Shown piece after piece: positions 28,024 to 36,441 of a stretch of DNA of 64,000 bases. Location: assembly GCF_003605365.2 (NCBI RefSeq), contig NZ_QYTU02000007.1, positions 1 to 64,000 on the forward strand. Reading direction: 5' to 3'. A model generated the notes under the pieces. It did not search any database. It was not told the origin of the DNA and was given only the letters and a program-made list of their open reading frames with translations. Positions within the stretch are counted from its first letter, which is position 1. Every line of letters starts with the position of its first letter. The stretch comes from Siminovitchia fortis. GTDB lineage: Bacteria > Bacillota > Bacilli > Bacillales > Bacillaceae_C. The position numbers and the translations under genes were made by a program.

Positions 28024-28995
28024 ATGAATCCATCCATTATACAAAAGGAAAGAATCATTTCCTTAGACATTATCCGTGGCCTTGCCTTGTTTGGGATCTT
28101 GTTTATTAATGTTAAGGCATTTCAGGTTATTACCGACGACGTTCAGCTGCCTGATTATAACGGTTTGAATGGAATGATAGAATCGTTAATTCAAATTTTT
28201 ATCGAAAAAAAGTTCTTTTCCATTTTTTCTTTTCTATTTGGTGTGGGGTTTTATATTTTTGCCTCACGTGCTGAAAGTCGCGGTGATAAGCCACGCTGGC
28301 GTTTTGCCAGACGTTTATTAGCTCTGTTGTTAATCGGTATTATTCATATATTGTTTTTTTGGGGTTCCATACTGGCACCATATGCCGTTATCGGCTTCCT
28401 TCTGATTCCTTTTTATCGGGCAAAGGTGTCAACGATTAGCAAGTGGCTTGGCGGAATAATAACTGTATTTATCATAGCACAATTATTAAAAATCCTTGCC
28501 CCGGATATGGGAGTCTTTTCAAACGTTATTGCCTTTCTTGGTAGTGATACCATTACGATTTTCATCATGTTTTTATCAGGATTTCTTGCAGCTAAAGCGG
28601 ATTGGATTAGACAAATAAGTGATTTGTCCACTCAAATAAGATGGCTCCAAATGATTACATTTCCATTGTTTATCGGTTTTTCTATTTGGATCTGGTTCGC
28701 ATCACAAGGCAATGATCCACATATTCAAGAAATCATTGCTTTAGGCACAATACCGACAACCTATTTGTACTTATCGAGTCTATTTGTAATCTTAGAAAAT
28801 AAACGTATTGCAAAACTTCTGCAGCCGATTGCCCGTGTTGGTCAAATGGCGTTTACAAATTATTGGGCCCAGAGCTTTATCGGGCTGGCCATCATTTCAA
28901 TAATGGATTTAGAAGTTGTTTCGCCGATAAACATTGTCATCATTTCGATCATCATTTTTGTGATTCAAATCATATTACAGCGTCATTTGGTTTAA
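28024..28995 (+). CDS. DUF418/YeiB-like membrane protein
   Basis: A 323-residue membrane protein with about nine hydrophobic segments. The start ERIISLDIIRGLALFGILFIN is the usual DUF418/YeiB N-terminus, followed by KKFFSIFSFLFGVGFYIF and a C-terminal GQMAFTNYWAQS motif, as in the wider acyltransferase-like membrane family. Biochemical function is unknown. AAGGGAG precedes the ATG. It is driven by the triple-repeat promoter shared with the ABC transporter and is closed by its own terminator, so it appears to be a co-regulated single-gene unit. Confidence 0.8.
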   Translation: MNPSIIQKERIISLDIIRGLALFGILFINVKAFQVITDDVQLPDYNGLNGMIESLIQIFIEKKFFSIFSFLFGVGFYIFASRAESRGDKPRWRFARRLLALLLIGIIHILFFWGSILAPYAVIGFLLIPFYRAKVSTISKWLGGIITVFIIAQLLKILAPDMGVFSNVIAFLGSDTITIFIMFLSGFLAAKADWIRQISDLSTQIRWLQMITFPLFIGFSIWIWFASQGNDPHIQEIIALGTIPTTYLYLSSLFVILENKRIAKLLQPIARVGQMAFTNYWAQSFIGLAIISIMDLEVVSPINIVIISIIIFVIQIILQRHLV

Positions 28996-29110
28996 GTTCT
29001 TTAAGATGGGGCCATTAGAAAAGGTATGGCGATTCATGACGTATGGCAGGAATGCAGCGCCCAATAGGAAATAATCGGCTATGATTTTCTTGTATAAAGA
29101 TAAACAATAA

Positions 29111-29155
29111 GAAGGCAGACAAGAAGCGTAAACCGGTATGTTTTGTCTGCCTTTA
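29111..29155 (+). terminator. Terminator of the DUF418 gene
   Basis: AAGGCAGACAA and TTGTCTGCCTT form an 11-bp stem around a 20-nt loop, followed by TTATTC. It lies 115 bp after the stop. Confidence 0.7.
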
Positions 29156-29198
29156 TTCAGTTGATTCAAATGATGAAAGAGCAAAACGAGGTGTATTT

Positions 29199-30356
29199 AT
29201 GTCTGTATATATCGTCCCAATAAAGGTTGCCTTTATTATGTTTGGTGTATTGGGTTTTCTGCTTGTCATCCCTTGGCTGGTCTATAGCTATAGAAAGTAT
29301 GGATATTTTAGTCTTTGGGCTTCCACCGTTGTTTACTCGTTTCTTTTCTATATGTTATCAGCACTATTTTTAGTTCTCTTGCCGCTTCCGTCAACTAGGG
29401 ATACTTGTGCTTTTCAATCACCAGACACCATTTATTATTCATTAAAGCCATTCACCTTTATTCGAGATATTTTTAAAAGCGGTTCAATTATTTTGTCACA
29501 ACCGAGGTCGTATATTCAGATATTCAATCAAAGTGCCTTTTGGCAGGCAGCATTTAATTTTCTGTTATTACTCCCTTTTGGAGTATATTTGAGATACTTT
29601 TTCCAAGAAAAACGATATTGGAAAAGGGCTTTAGCTTTAGGGTTTGCCCTGTCTCTCTTTTTCGAAGTAACACAGGTTACAGGAATTTACGGAATTTACA
29701 AATGCCCCTATCGTTTATTTGATGTTGACGATCTGATGTTAAATAGTACAGGTGCACTCTTCGGTTTCCTTGTGGCTCCAGTCATACTGGCTTTATTTCC
29801 TTCTAAGGAAAAACTATTGGCGAAAGGGGAAAAAATACAGAAGAGCCATCTAGTATCGCCGCTGTCGCAATTACTTGCCGTACTCATAGATTATATTTTC
29901 ATTAAATTAACGTTTACTTTCACAGCCGGACTGCTGACATCAAGTGGATTCGCGGAAATGATGTTTACAACAGTAGGCTTTGTGGTGCTGTACTTTGTTT
30001 TCCCTCTTCTATGGGGAGGAAAAACAATCGGAACAAATATGATGCGATTTAAACTTTCGAATTTGGAGGGTGATGCCCCATCATGGCAAGCCTTGCTTAA
30101 AAGAACCGTTGCCATATATTTACCTTGGCTTGTCTCTATGTTATTTAACATTCTCGACCACATTAAATTAGAAATGGAATCTCACTTTTACGCTATTCAT
30201 GTGTGGGTAACGGTGGCTATTTTCTCATTTGTCAGCATCATGTGGCTGACTTTATGCATTCATGCCATTTTCGTCATGTTAAAAAAAGGAAAACGTACCT
30301 TCTACTTTGACCATGTTGCAGATATTGTCCCAAGAAAAAATGAAGCAAATTCTTAA
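29199..30356 (+). CDS. VanZ-RDD fusion membrane protein
   Basis: A 385-residue membrane protein in two parts. Residues about 1-205 form a VanZ-like domain (FNFLLLLPFGVYLR, ALSLFFEVTQ, FDVDDLMLNSTGALFGF); residues about 215-385 form an RDD domain (LIDYIFIKLTFTF, GGKTIGTNMMRFKL). VanZ-type proteins give low-level teicoplanin tolerance in some Firmicutes; RDD proteins are membrane proteins of varied, mostly unknown role. GAGGTG precedes the ATG by 6 nt. A hairpin terminator overlaps its stop, so it is probably separate from the ABC genes that follow. Confidence 0.8.
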   Translation: MSVYIVPIKVAFIMFGVLGFLLVIPWLVYSYRKYGYFSLWASTVVYSFLFYMLSALFLVLLPLPSTRDTCAFQSPDTIYYSLKPFTFIRDIFKSGSIILSQPRSYIQIFNQSAFWQAAFNFLLLLPFGVYLRYFFQEKRYWKRALALGFALSLFFEVTQVTGIYGIYKCPYRLFDVDDLMLNSTGALFGFLVAPVILALFPSKEKLLAKGEKIQKSHLVSPLSQLLAVLIDYIFIKLTFTFTAGLLTSSGFAEMMFTTVGFVVLYFVFPLLWGGKTIGTNMMRFKLSNLEGDAPSWQALLKRTVAIYLPWLVSMLFNILDHIKLEMESHFYAIHVWVTVAIFSFVSIMWLTLCIHAIFVMLKKGKRTFYFDHVADIVPRKNEANS

Positions 30357-30379
30357 AACAGGATTTGCTTCATTTTTTT
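30340..30379 (+). terminator. Terminator of the VanZ-RDD gene
   Basis: TGAAGCAAAT and ATTTGCTTCA pair around the stop codon, followed by TTTTTTT. The last T-run merges into the first TAAGGTT repeat of the next promoter. Confidence 0.78.
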
Positions 30380-30431
30380 AAGGTTTATGTAAGGTTTAGA
30401 TTAAAACGATGTAAGGTCCAGCCATTATAAT
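30379..30431 (+). promoter_or_regulatory. Triple TAAGGTT repeat and promoter of the ABC transporter operon
   Basis: TAAGGTT at 30379 and 30390, and TAAGGTC at 30412: spacing 11 and 22 bp, identical to the site at 27930. The -10 TATAAT begins 14 bp after the third repeat, again as in the other promoter. The spacer also shares ATTAAAA. Confidence 0.72.
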
Positions 30432-30463
30432 CTGATTTGTAGTCATTTAAGGAGGACTTTTTA

Positions 30464-31219
30464 ATGAAAACAATCTTACATGCGAAAAATGTTCAAAAAA
30501 TTTATGGTACAAAAGGAAATCAATATAAAGCATTGGAAGATATTGATTTAGAAATAAAAGAAGGCGAATTTATCGGCATCATGGGGCCTTCGGGTGCCGG
30601 TAAATCCACATTACTCAATATATTATCTACCATTGATACGCCGACTTCAGGAGAAATTACCATTGCTGATCAAGATATTGTCACAATGAAGGAAGAGCAA
30701 TTATCAGATTTTCGCCGCAACAAGCTTGGCTTTATTTTTCAAGATTATAACCTGCTCGATACGTTAACGGTAAAGGAAAACATTTTGCTGCCGCTGGCTT
30801 TGTCAAAAATGCCGGCGAAAGAAATAGAAAACCGTGTCGAGAAAATCGCTGATACGTTCGGAATTCGGGAAATACTTGATAAATACCCCTATCATATCTC
30901 AGGGGGGCAGAAGCAAAGAACAGCTGCTTCCCGTGCGATGGTGGCAAATCCAAGCTTAATCTTGGCAGACGAGCCGACTGGTGCATTGGATTCAAAGTCT
31001 GCTACTGACTTGCTAGAAAGCTTAACTGCCTTAAATGAGCAGAATCAATCAACAATCATGATGGTCACTCATGATGCTTTTGCGGCAAGCTTCTGTAAAC
31101 GGATTTTATTTATTAAAGATGGCAGAATCTACGCAGAAATTCATAAACTGCAGCATTCTCGTCAAGAATTCTTTCAAAAAATACTAGATGTCCTCGCTTC
31201 ACTTGGGGGTGGACATTAA
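30464..31219 (+). CDS. BceA/YxdL-type ABC transporter ATPase
   Basis: A 251-residue ATPase of the peptide-resistance (MacB/BceA) branch: Walker [10 protein letters not shown]-loop [13 protein letters not shown], signature [10 protein letters not shown] and Walker [13 protein letters not shown]. It powers the permease that follows, with stop and start directly adjacent (TAA|ATG at 31219/31220). BceAB-type transporters free lipid II-cycle targets from antimicrobial peptides and also signal to the partner kinase. AAGGAGG precedes the start. The downstream YxeA gene makes the B. subtilis yxdLM-yxeA operon the closest model. Confidence 0.88.
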   Translation: MKTILHAKNVQKIYGTKGNQYKALEDIDLEIKEGEFIGIMGPSGAGKSTLLNILSTIDTPTSGEITIADQDIVTMKEEQLSDFRRNKLGFIFQDYNLLDTLTVKENILLPLALSKMPAKEIENRVEKIADTFGIREILDKYPYHISGGQKQRTAASRAMVANPSLILADEPTGALDSKSATDLLESLTALNEQNQSTIMMVTHDAFAASFCKRILFIKDGRIYAEIHKLQHSRQEFFQKILDVLASLGGGH

Positions 31220-33145
31220 ATGACGCTATTTAGTATTGCCAGAAAAAATATCGTGAAAAACTTCACCAATTATTTTCTATATATAGGATCAATGATTTTC
31301 AGTATTGTCATATACTTTACCTTTGTTTCTTTAAAATATGATCAAACGATCCAGGAAACAACAGATTCATCTACAAAAATCAGTTCCGTTTTTAATGGCG
31401 CATCAATAGTATTGATGATATTTGTAGCTGTGTTTATCTGGTATTCCAATTCGTTTTTTACAAAGAAACGCAAAAAAGAAGTCGGACTATATTCTTTGTT
31501 GGGGGTTCGCAAAAAACAAATCGGCCGGATGTTATTTTATGAAAACTTTATTATGGGGATTATCGCCCTATTGATTGGGATTATCCTTGGGTCGGTCTTG
31601 TCTAAGTTTTTTGTAACCATGTTGATGAAGGTCATGGGCTATGATGCGATTGGGAATTTTGTTATTTCACCTCAAGCAATCATAAATACCATTATCGTAT
31701 TCACTCTGATTACGGCGATTACTTCGATTCACGGGTATCGTTTAATTTACCGATTTAAATTAATTGAGTTATTCAAAGCCGAGCAGGAAGGGGAACAGGA
31801 GCCAAAAGCTTCTATCATCATTGCGGTGATCTCTGTTCTCTTGGTTGGAGTTGGCTACTGGCTGGCACTGCAAAACTTACTGGAGTCAGATGTATGGAGA
31901 AAAATGGGCTTTATGGTCACACCGCTTGTTATCTTAATCACTGTAATCCTGGGTACGTATTTATTATTCAGTACACTAACGGTTTATCTATTAAAGCTGT
32001 TGCGGAAAAATAAACATCATTTTTGGCATGGAATCAATTTAATCAGTATATCCCAGCTTCTCTATCGAATTAAGGGAAATGCACGTACGTTAACGATCAT
32101 TGCTGTTCTAAGTGCAACTACCTTAACGGCGGTTGGCACAGCTTACAGTTTTTATTACAACAATAGAGGTAATGCCGAAATAGCGAATCCTAACAGCATG
32201 ATGTTTATTGCGAAAAACAAAAACGTATCCAATCAGATTAATGAACGAATTTCACAGGACAAAGATCATGAGATTGTCTATCATGAGACCGTCCCTGCAC
32301 TTCTTCTAAATGTCGATATCACCAATCTTCATAGTAAAAATTCGGCGGATGAAGTGGAATATACGATTATCGCTAATAAAACCTATAACCAATTAGCGAA
32401 ATGGCAGAAGAGAGATGACTCCTTATCACTTAAAGGAAATGAAGCAGCTGCCTTGGATGCAAGTTATTCTGAGGGGCTATCACCAAAGTATGCAGGATCG
32501 ACCATTTCCTTAAAGGTGAATGATCTCAGTGAGGATATTACTTTTATGAAATTGAAGAAATTTAATGTCCTTAATCTTCGAACAGCGGGAATAACCGTTG
32601 TTGTGAGTGATGAGTTGTTTTCTAAACTGGCAAGCGAAGCAAACCTTGTAAACATGGAAGTTTACGAACTGACGAATGAAGATGATGCCAAAACATTATC
32701 GAAACAGATTCAATCGCTGTTACCAGAGGAAGCAATGTTCTCAAGCTTTTATTCCGATTATGCTCAAGGAATGGAGTCATCAGGTTTACTAATTTTTATG
32801 GGCGGCTTTTTAGGATTAGTATTCCTTGCCGCAACAGGGAGCATTATTTACTTTAAACAGCTGACGGAAGCAAATATGGATAAAGAACGTTATGAAATAC
32901 TACACAAAATTGGTGTGAATAAGAAGGGAGTAAAGAAATCAATTGCCAAGCAAATCTTATTTATTTTCGCCTTGCCATTGCTGGCTGGCATCGCCCATAG
33001 TGTTGTAGCGCTAACTGCGTTATCAAGGTTACTGCAGACAAACTTGGTGATTCCTGTCATCATCTGTGTTGGCATTTATGCTTGCATTTACATCATTTAT
33101 TATTTCTTAACCGTAAGAACCTACTGCAAAATTGTCATGAAATGA
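31220..33145 (+). CDS. BceB/YxdM-type ABC transporter permease
   Basis: A 641-residue FtsX-like permease with the BceB plan: about ten membrane segments and a large extracellular domain between TM7 and TM8 (about residues 315-520). The N-terminus (FSIARKNIVKNFTNYFLYI) and the motif FFTKKRKKEVGLYSLLGVRKKQIG in the first cytoplasmic region are diagnostic of the family. The outer domain is thought to give peptide specificity. It acts with the ATPase just upstream. Confidence 0.88.
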   Translation: MTLFSIARKNIVKNFTNYFLYIGSMIFSIVIYFTFVSLKYDQTIQETTDSSTKISSVFNGASIVLMIFVAVFIWYSNSFFTKKRKKEVGLYSLLGVRKKQIGRMLFYENFIMGIIALLIGIILGSVLSKFFVTMLMKVMGYDAIGNFVISPQAIINTIIVFTLITAITSIHGYRLIYRFKLIELFKAEQEGEQEPKASIIIAVISVLLVGVGYWLALQNLLESDVWRKMGFMVTPLVILITVILGTYLLFSTLTVYLLKLLRKNKHHFWHGINLISISQLLYRIKGNARTLTIIAVLSATTLTAVGTAYSFYYNNRGNAEIANPNSMMFIAKNKNVSNQINERISQDKDHEIVYHETVPALLLNVDITNLHSKNSADEVEYTIIANKTYNQLAKWQKRDDSLSLKGNEAAALDASYSEGLSPKYAGSTISLKVNDLSEDITFMKLKKFNVLNLRTAGITVVVSDELFSKLASEANLVNMEVYELTNEDDAKTLSKQIQSLLPEEAMFSSFYSDYAQGMESSGLLIFMGGFLGLVFLAATGSIIYFKQLTEANMDKERYEILHKIGVNKKGVKKSIAKQILFIFALPLLAGIAHSVVALTALSRLLQTNLVIPVIICVGIYACIYIIYYFLTVRTYCKIVMK

Positions 33146-33164
33146 ATAGAAATGGGGAATAAAA

Positions 33165-33527
33165 ATGAAAAAACTGCTCATCACTTTCGTAACGATCGCC
33201 ATTATACTTGTTGGCGCACTAGTCATTTTTCAAAAGGTAAACTTTAATAGAGTGGGAGCCGAAGAATATTATACACAGATTAAGGGTGAAGGAAAGTTAA
33301 TCGAAGATAAAATCGACAGCGGCGAAAAAATAATAAGCTATGAATATAAGCTGCCGGCTTTTGATAAGGACGGCCGACAAAAGGCACTGACATTTACTGC
33401 TCAAAAACAGCTTAGGGAAAATGCTTATTTAATTTTATTTGTAAAGGATGATAAAGGTGTTACCTCCTATCAGGAAGTGAAAAAGAAGGAACTTCCCAAA
33501 AAAGCAAGTGAAAAGTTATCGAAATAA
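33165..33527 (+). CDS. yxeA: YxeA family protein
   Basis: A 120-residue protein with an N-terminal signal or anchor segment (about residues 4-24) and a small extracytoplasmic domain of the YxeA/DUF1093 type (GAEEYYTQI; SYEYKLPAFDKDGRQKALTF; a lysine-rich end). It lies 19 nt after the permease gene with its own SD (GGGGAAT). In B. subtilis yxeA is the last gene of the yxdJKLM-yxeA set induced by the peptide LL-37. Its function is unknown; it may be an accessory surface protein for the transporter. Confidence 0.8.
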   Translation: MKKLLITFVTIAIILVGALVIFQKVNFNRVGAEEYYTQIKGEGKLIEDKIDSGEKIISYEYKLPAFDKDGRQKALTFTAQKQLRENAYLILFVKDDKGVTSYQEVKKKELPKKASEKLSK

Positions 33528-33529
33528 AA

Positions 33530-33566
33530 AGGAAGGAATCCTTATGAAAAGGGATTCCTTTTTACT
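33530..33566 (+). terminator. Terminator after the ABC/yxeA operon
   Basis: AAGGAATCC and GGGATTCCTT form a stem followed by TTTTAC. It separates the transporter genes from the two-component system. Confidence 0.75.
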
Positions 33567-33605
33567 ATAATAAAATAGACAAAAGACAAATCTGGAGGTC
33601 GTATC

Positions 33606-34313
33606 TTGTCAACTAATAAAAAGGTTCTAATCATCGATGATGAGGAAGATATTTTACGGCTAATCAAAACGGTGTTAAAAAAAGAAGGAATTGAAAACGT
33701 AATAACAGCGACTACTGCCAAAGAGGGATTTGTTCAATTTCAAAATAAACATCCGGATATTGTTTTATTGGATATCATGCTGCCGGATGGAGAAGGCTAT
33801 GATGTCTGTAAACAAATCAGAAACATTTCCAATGTGCCCATTCTTTTTTTATCGGCAAAAACCGAGGAAATTGATAAGTTATTGGGCTTCGCGATTGGCG
33901 GAGATGATTATATTACCAAGCCATTTAGCCCCAAAGAGGTCGCTTATCGGGTAAAAGCCCATTTGCGCCGGGCAGAATATATACAGTCTGAACCGCTGAA
34001 AGAGACAAAAATCAAGGCAGGTCCATTTGAATTGGATGAAGACAAGGCAGAACTGACAAAGAATGGGCAAGTGATTGAATTAAAGCCAAAAGAACTGGGG
34101 TTAATGAAGATTTTTCTCCAAAATAAAAACAAGGTTATCAGTAAGGAACAGCTTTATGATGCTGTCTGGGGCGAGGAGTTCTTCGGCATGGATAACACGG
34201 TCATGGTTCATATCCGCAGACTGCGGGAAAAAATCGAAGACCAGCCTTCCCATCCCCAATATTTGATGACCGTTAAAGGTTTAGGGTATAAGCTGGCCAT
34301 AGAGGATGAATAG
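33606..34313 (+). CDS. OmpR/PhoB-family response regulator
   Basis: A 235-residue regulator: receiver domain (about 1-120) with acidic pocket DDE at 11-13, phospho-acceptor Asp56 (VLLDIMLPDG) and Lys in ITKPFSP; then a winged-helix DNA-binding domain (about 140-232; FGMDNTVMVHIRRLREKI, TVKGLGYKL). The start is TTG, preceded by GGAGGT at 6 nt. The sensor kinase starts 2 nt after its stop. This class binds direct repeats about 11 bp apart, which fits the triple TAAGGTT sites at 27930 and 30379, its most likely targets. Confidence 0.9.
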   Translation: MSTNKKVLIIDDEEDILRLIKTVLKKEGIENVITATTAKEGFVQFQNKHPDIVLLDIMLPDGEGYDVCKQIRNISNVPILFLSAKTEEIDKLLGFAIGGDDYITKPFSPKEVAYRVKAHLRRAEYIQSEPLKETKIKAGPFELDEDKAELTKNGQVIELKPKELGLMKIFLQNKNKVISKEQLYDAVWGEEFFGMDNTVMVHIRRLREKIEDQPSHPQYLMTVKGLGYKLAIEDE

Positions 34314-34315
34314 GT

Positions 34316-35722
34316 ATGAAATGGAAGCTGACAGGAAGGTATTTACTATCTGTTGTTTTGGTTGTTGTCCTAATTATTTTCATCAATCTCATCCTTGGGA
34401 TCGCGATCCTTGTGGCACAAGCTGCTTTTGATGTCCCCATTTTTCAAAACCGTGAAACATCTCCGGAACAATTCACGAGAAAGTTCCATCAAGAAATTAT
34501 CACAAAAAATCATGATGTAACAATTACTGAAAAAGGACAAAAAGAGTTAGCAAAAAAGAAGGCTTGGATTCAAATTTTAGATGAGAATAGCAAAGAGGTA
34601 TACAGCTTCGGGGTTCCTGCGAATGTTAAGAAAAAATACACCCCGGCAGAAATTGTTCAAATGTATAAGTATAAAGAAGTTGATGAAAATACAGTCGTTT
34701 ATGTTGGGGAAAAGAAAGGAAATGGCCGCCAGTTCAGCTATTTGATTGGAATTGAAAATCGCAGTTTAAATAGATATATTATTTCCTACGATAATCGGGA
34801 TATTTTTATCGTAGCTAAGGTAGGAATGGTTATATTACTAATAGACATTTTAATTGCGTTATTGGTTGGCTACCTTTTCAGCAAAAGGCTCACCCAGCCA
34901 TTGCATACGCTAATTGACGGCATAAAGAAATTGGCGAATCATCAATTTAATTATCATACTGAATCAAGAGGGTTATATAAAAATGTTTTTGATAATTTAA
35001 ATCATTTATCTGACCAATTAAAGGCGAGCGAAAGAGAAAGAAAAAAGTTAGATTCGATGAGGGAAGAATGGATTGCCAACATTTCTCATGATATTAAAAC
35101 CCCGCTGTCCTCGATTCAGGGCTATGCAGAAATGATCAAGGATCCGGATTATGACTTTACCTTGGACGAAATAAAGGAATACGCAGGGATTATAGAAGCG
35201 AAGTCCCTTTATATCAAAGAAGTGATGGAAGATTTAAATTTAACAACCAGATTAAAGAATAAGGAGCTATCGTTAAATAAAAAGGCGGTAAATATTGTCA
35301 CTTTATTACGCAAGATTGTGATTGATCTATTGAACAATCCGAAATATGCTGACCGCAACATCCAGTTCCATGTAAACCAAGAGACCATCATGTTAGAAAT
35401 AGATGAAATTCTTTTTCGCAGAGCAATCAACAATTTAATTTATAATGCCATCGTCCATAATGATCATGATGTAAAAATCATCGTGAGCGTTGAACAGGAT
35501 GAATACACGCATATTGTGATAAAAGATAACGGAAAGGGAATAGAGAAGGAAGAACTTGAGCGGATTTTTGACCGTTACTATCGCGGAACCAACACTGGAG
35601 CAGCACATAGAGGATCCGGGCTGGGCATGGCCATAGCCAATGACATTATTAAGGCCCACGATGGAAGAATCATCATTCATAGTGAGGTTGGCTCCGGAAC
35701 AACAATTGACATTCAAATTTGA
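34316..35722 (+). CDS. Sensor histidine kinase with extracytoplasmic sensor domain
   Basis: A 468-residue kinase: TM1 (about 9-35), an outside domain of about 130 residues, TM2 (about 166-188), HAMP (about 190-240), HisKA with His258 (NISHDIKTP) and an ATPase domain with the N box INNLIYNAIVHN, G1 DNGKGI and G2 GSGLGMAIA. It is the partner of the regulator just upstream. BceS-type kinases normally lack an outside domain and rely on the transporter to sense; this one has a classical VanS/PhoR-like layout. It could sense directly or use the transporter as well. Confidence 0.88.
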   Translation: MKWKLTGRYLLSVVLVVVLIIFINLILGIAILVAQAAFDVPIFQNRETSPEQFTRKFHQEIITKNHDVTITEKGQKELAKKKAWIQILDENSKEVYSFGVPANVKKKYTPAEIVQMYKYKEVDENTVVYVGEKKGNGRQFSYLIGIENRSLNRYIISYDNRDIFIVAKVGMVILLIDILIALLVGYLFSKRLTQPLHTLIDGIKKLANHQFNYHTESRGLYKNVFDNLNHLSDQLKASERERKKLDSMREEWIANISHDIKTPLSSIQGYAEMIKDPDYDFTLDEIKEYAGIIEAKSLYIKEVMEDLNLTTRLKNKELSLNKKAVNIVTLLRKIVIDLLNNPKYADRNIQFHVNQETIMLEIDEILFRRAINNLIYNAIVHNDHDVKIIVSVEQDEYTHIVIKDNGKGIEKEELERIFDRYYRGTNTGAAHRGSGLGMAIANDIIKAHDGRIIIHSEVGSGTTIDIQI

Positions 35723-35740
35723 TCGATAGTTCATACTTAT

Positions 35741-35778
35741 ATTGGAAAAGCCATTCACAAAGATGAATGGCTTTTTGT
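35741..35778 (+). terminator. Terminator of the two-component operon
   Basis: AAAAGCCATTC and GAATGGCTTTTT form an 11-bp stem with an 8-nt loop, 20 nt past the kinase stop. The rest of the gap to 35998 is A+T-rich with one TATAAT (35925-35930) that may serve the endonuclease gene. Confidence 0.85.
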
Positions 35779-35997
35779 ATTGGTTAAGAAGATTAAACAT
35801 AATAATGATCGAAATTCAGTAGATCAAAAACGCTTAGGATTCATGATTCTTAATAAAGGTGGCCACCTTCTCTTCTAAAATAAAAAAATGTACACAATCA
35901 ATATTCATTTAAGGTTAGAATAGATATAATAATCTACATAATACGCCCTATTCCCATTTATATACATGATAATTACTAAAAATAAAGGGGGCATAAA

Positions 35998-36405
35998 ATG
36001 GAAAAGTGGCAAGCAGCATATTTGGCAGGAATTATTGATGGAGAAGGGACTATTACCTTAACCAGGATGCATAAAAGTGAACATAGACGCCCCTGTATCA
36101 CTATATCATCTTCTGACAAAGAATTATTAGTTTATGTTCAAACATTAACAGGTGGGTCTATAATTAGTAAGAAAAACTACCAACCAACGCGACACAAAAA
36201 CTCTTACACCCTAAATATTAAAAACAAAGAAAATGTTTTAAAGATATTAAATCTTGTGGCACCTTTCCTAAGAGTTGATAAAAAAAGAAGTCGTGCTTTT
36301 TGGATATTAAACAACTACGAAAAGGTAACTTCGCGAAATGGAAAGTATAATCCGGCTACTCTTAAATTGAAATTAGATTTCGAAGACAAGTTTTTTAAGA
36401 TCTAA
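35998..36405 (+). CDS. LAGLIDADG homing endonuclease
   Basis: A 135-residue protein with a single LAGLIDADG-type motif near the N-terminus (AYLAGIIDGEGTITL, about residues 7-21). Such proteins work as homodimers that cut a long asymmetric DNA site. AAGGGGG precedes the ATG by 6 nt, and the ORF is intact. It is clearly richer in A+T than the neighbouring housekeeping genes, suggesting transfer. It is not inside the nearby group I intron but on the opposite strand, ending just beyond the tmRNA gene. It may target the intronless ssrA or the flanking DNA and so help spread the intron; that is inference. Confidence 0.85.
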   Translation: MEKWQAAYLAGIIDGEGTITLTRMHKSEHRRPCITISSSDKELLVYVQTLTGGSIISKKNYQPTRHKNSYTLNIKNKENVLKILNLVAPFLRVDKKRSRAFWILNNYEKVTSRNGKYNPATLKLKLDFEDKFFKI

Positions 36406-36407
36406 TA

Positions 36408-36441
36408 CAAAATAAAAACCACCAAATTATGTATTTGGTGG
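36408..36441 (-). terminator. tmRNA terminator
   Basis: On the minus strand CCACCAAAT/ATTTGGTGG form a 9-bp stem with a 5-nt loop, followed by TTTTTATTTT. The 5' arm includes the CCACCA end of the mature tmRNA. Confidence 0.85.

Noticed and set aside
28996-36405. Possible integrative island ending at the ssrA 3' end
   Set aside because: ssrA is a common integration site, but no integrase and no second copy of the ssrA 3' end were found in the window.
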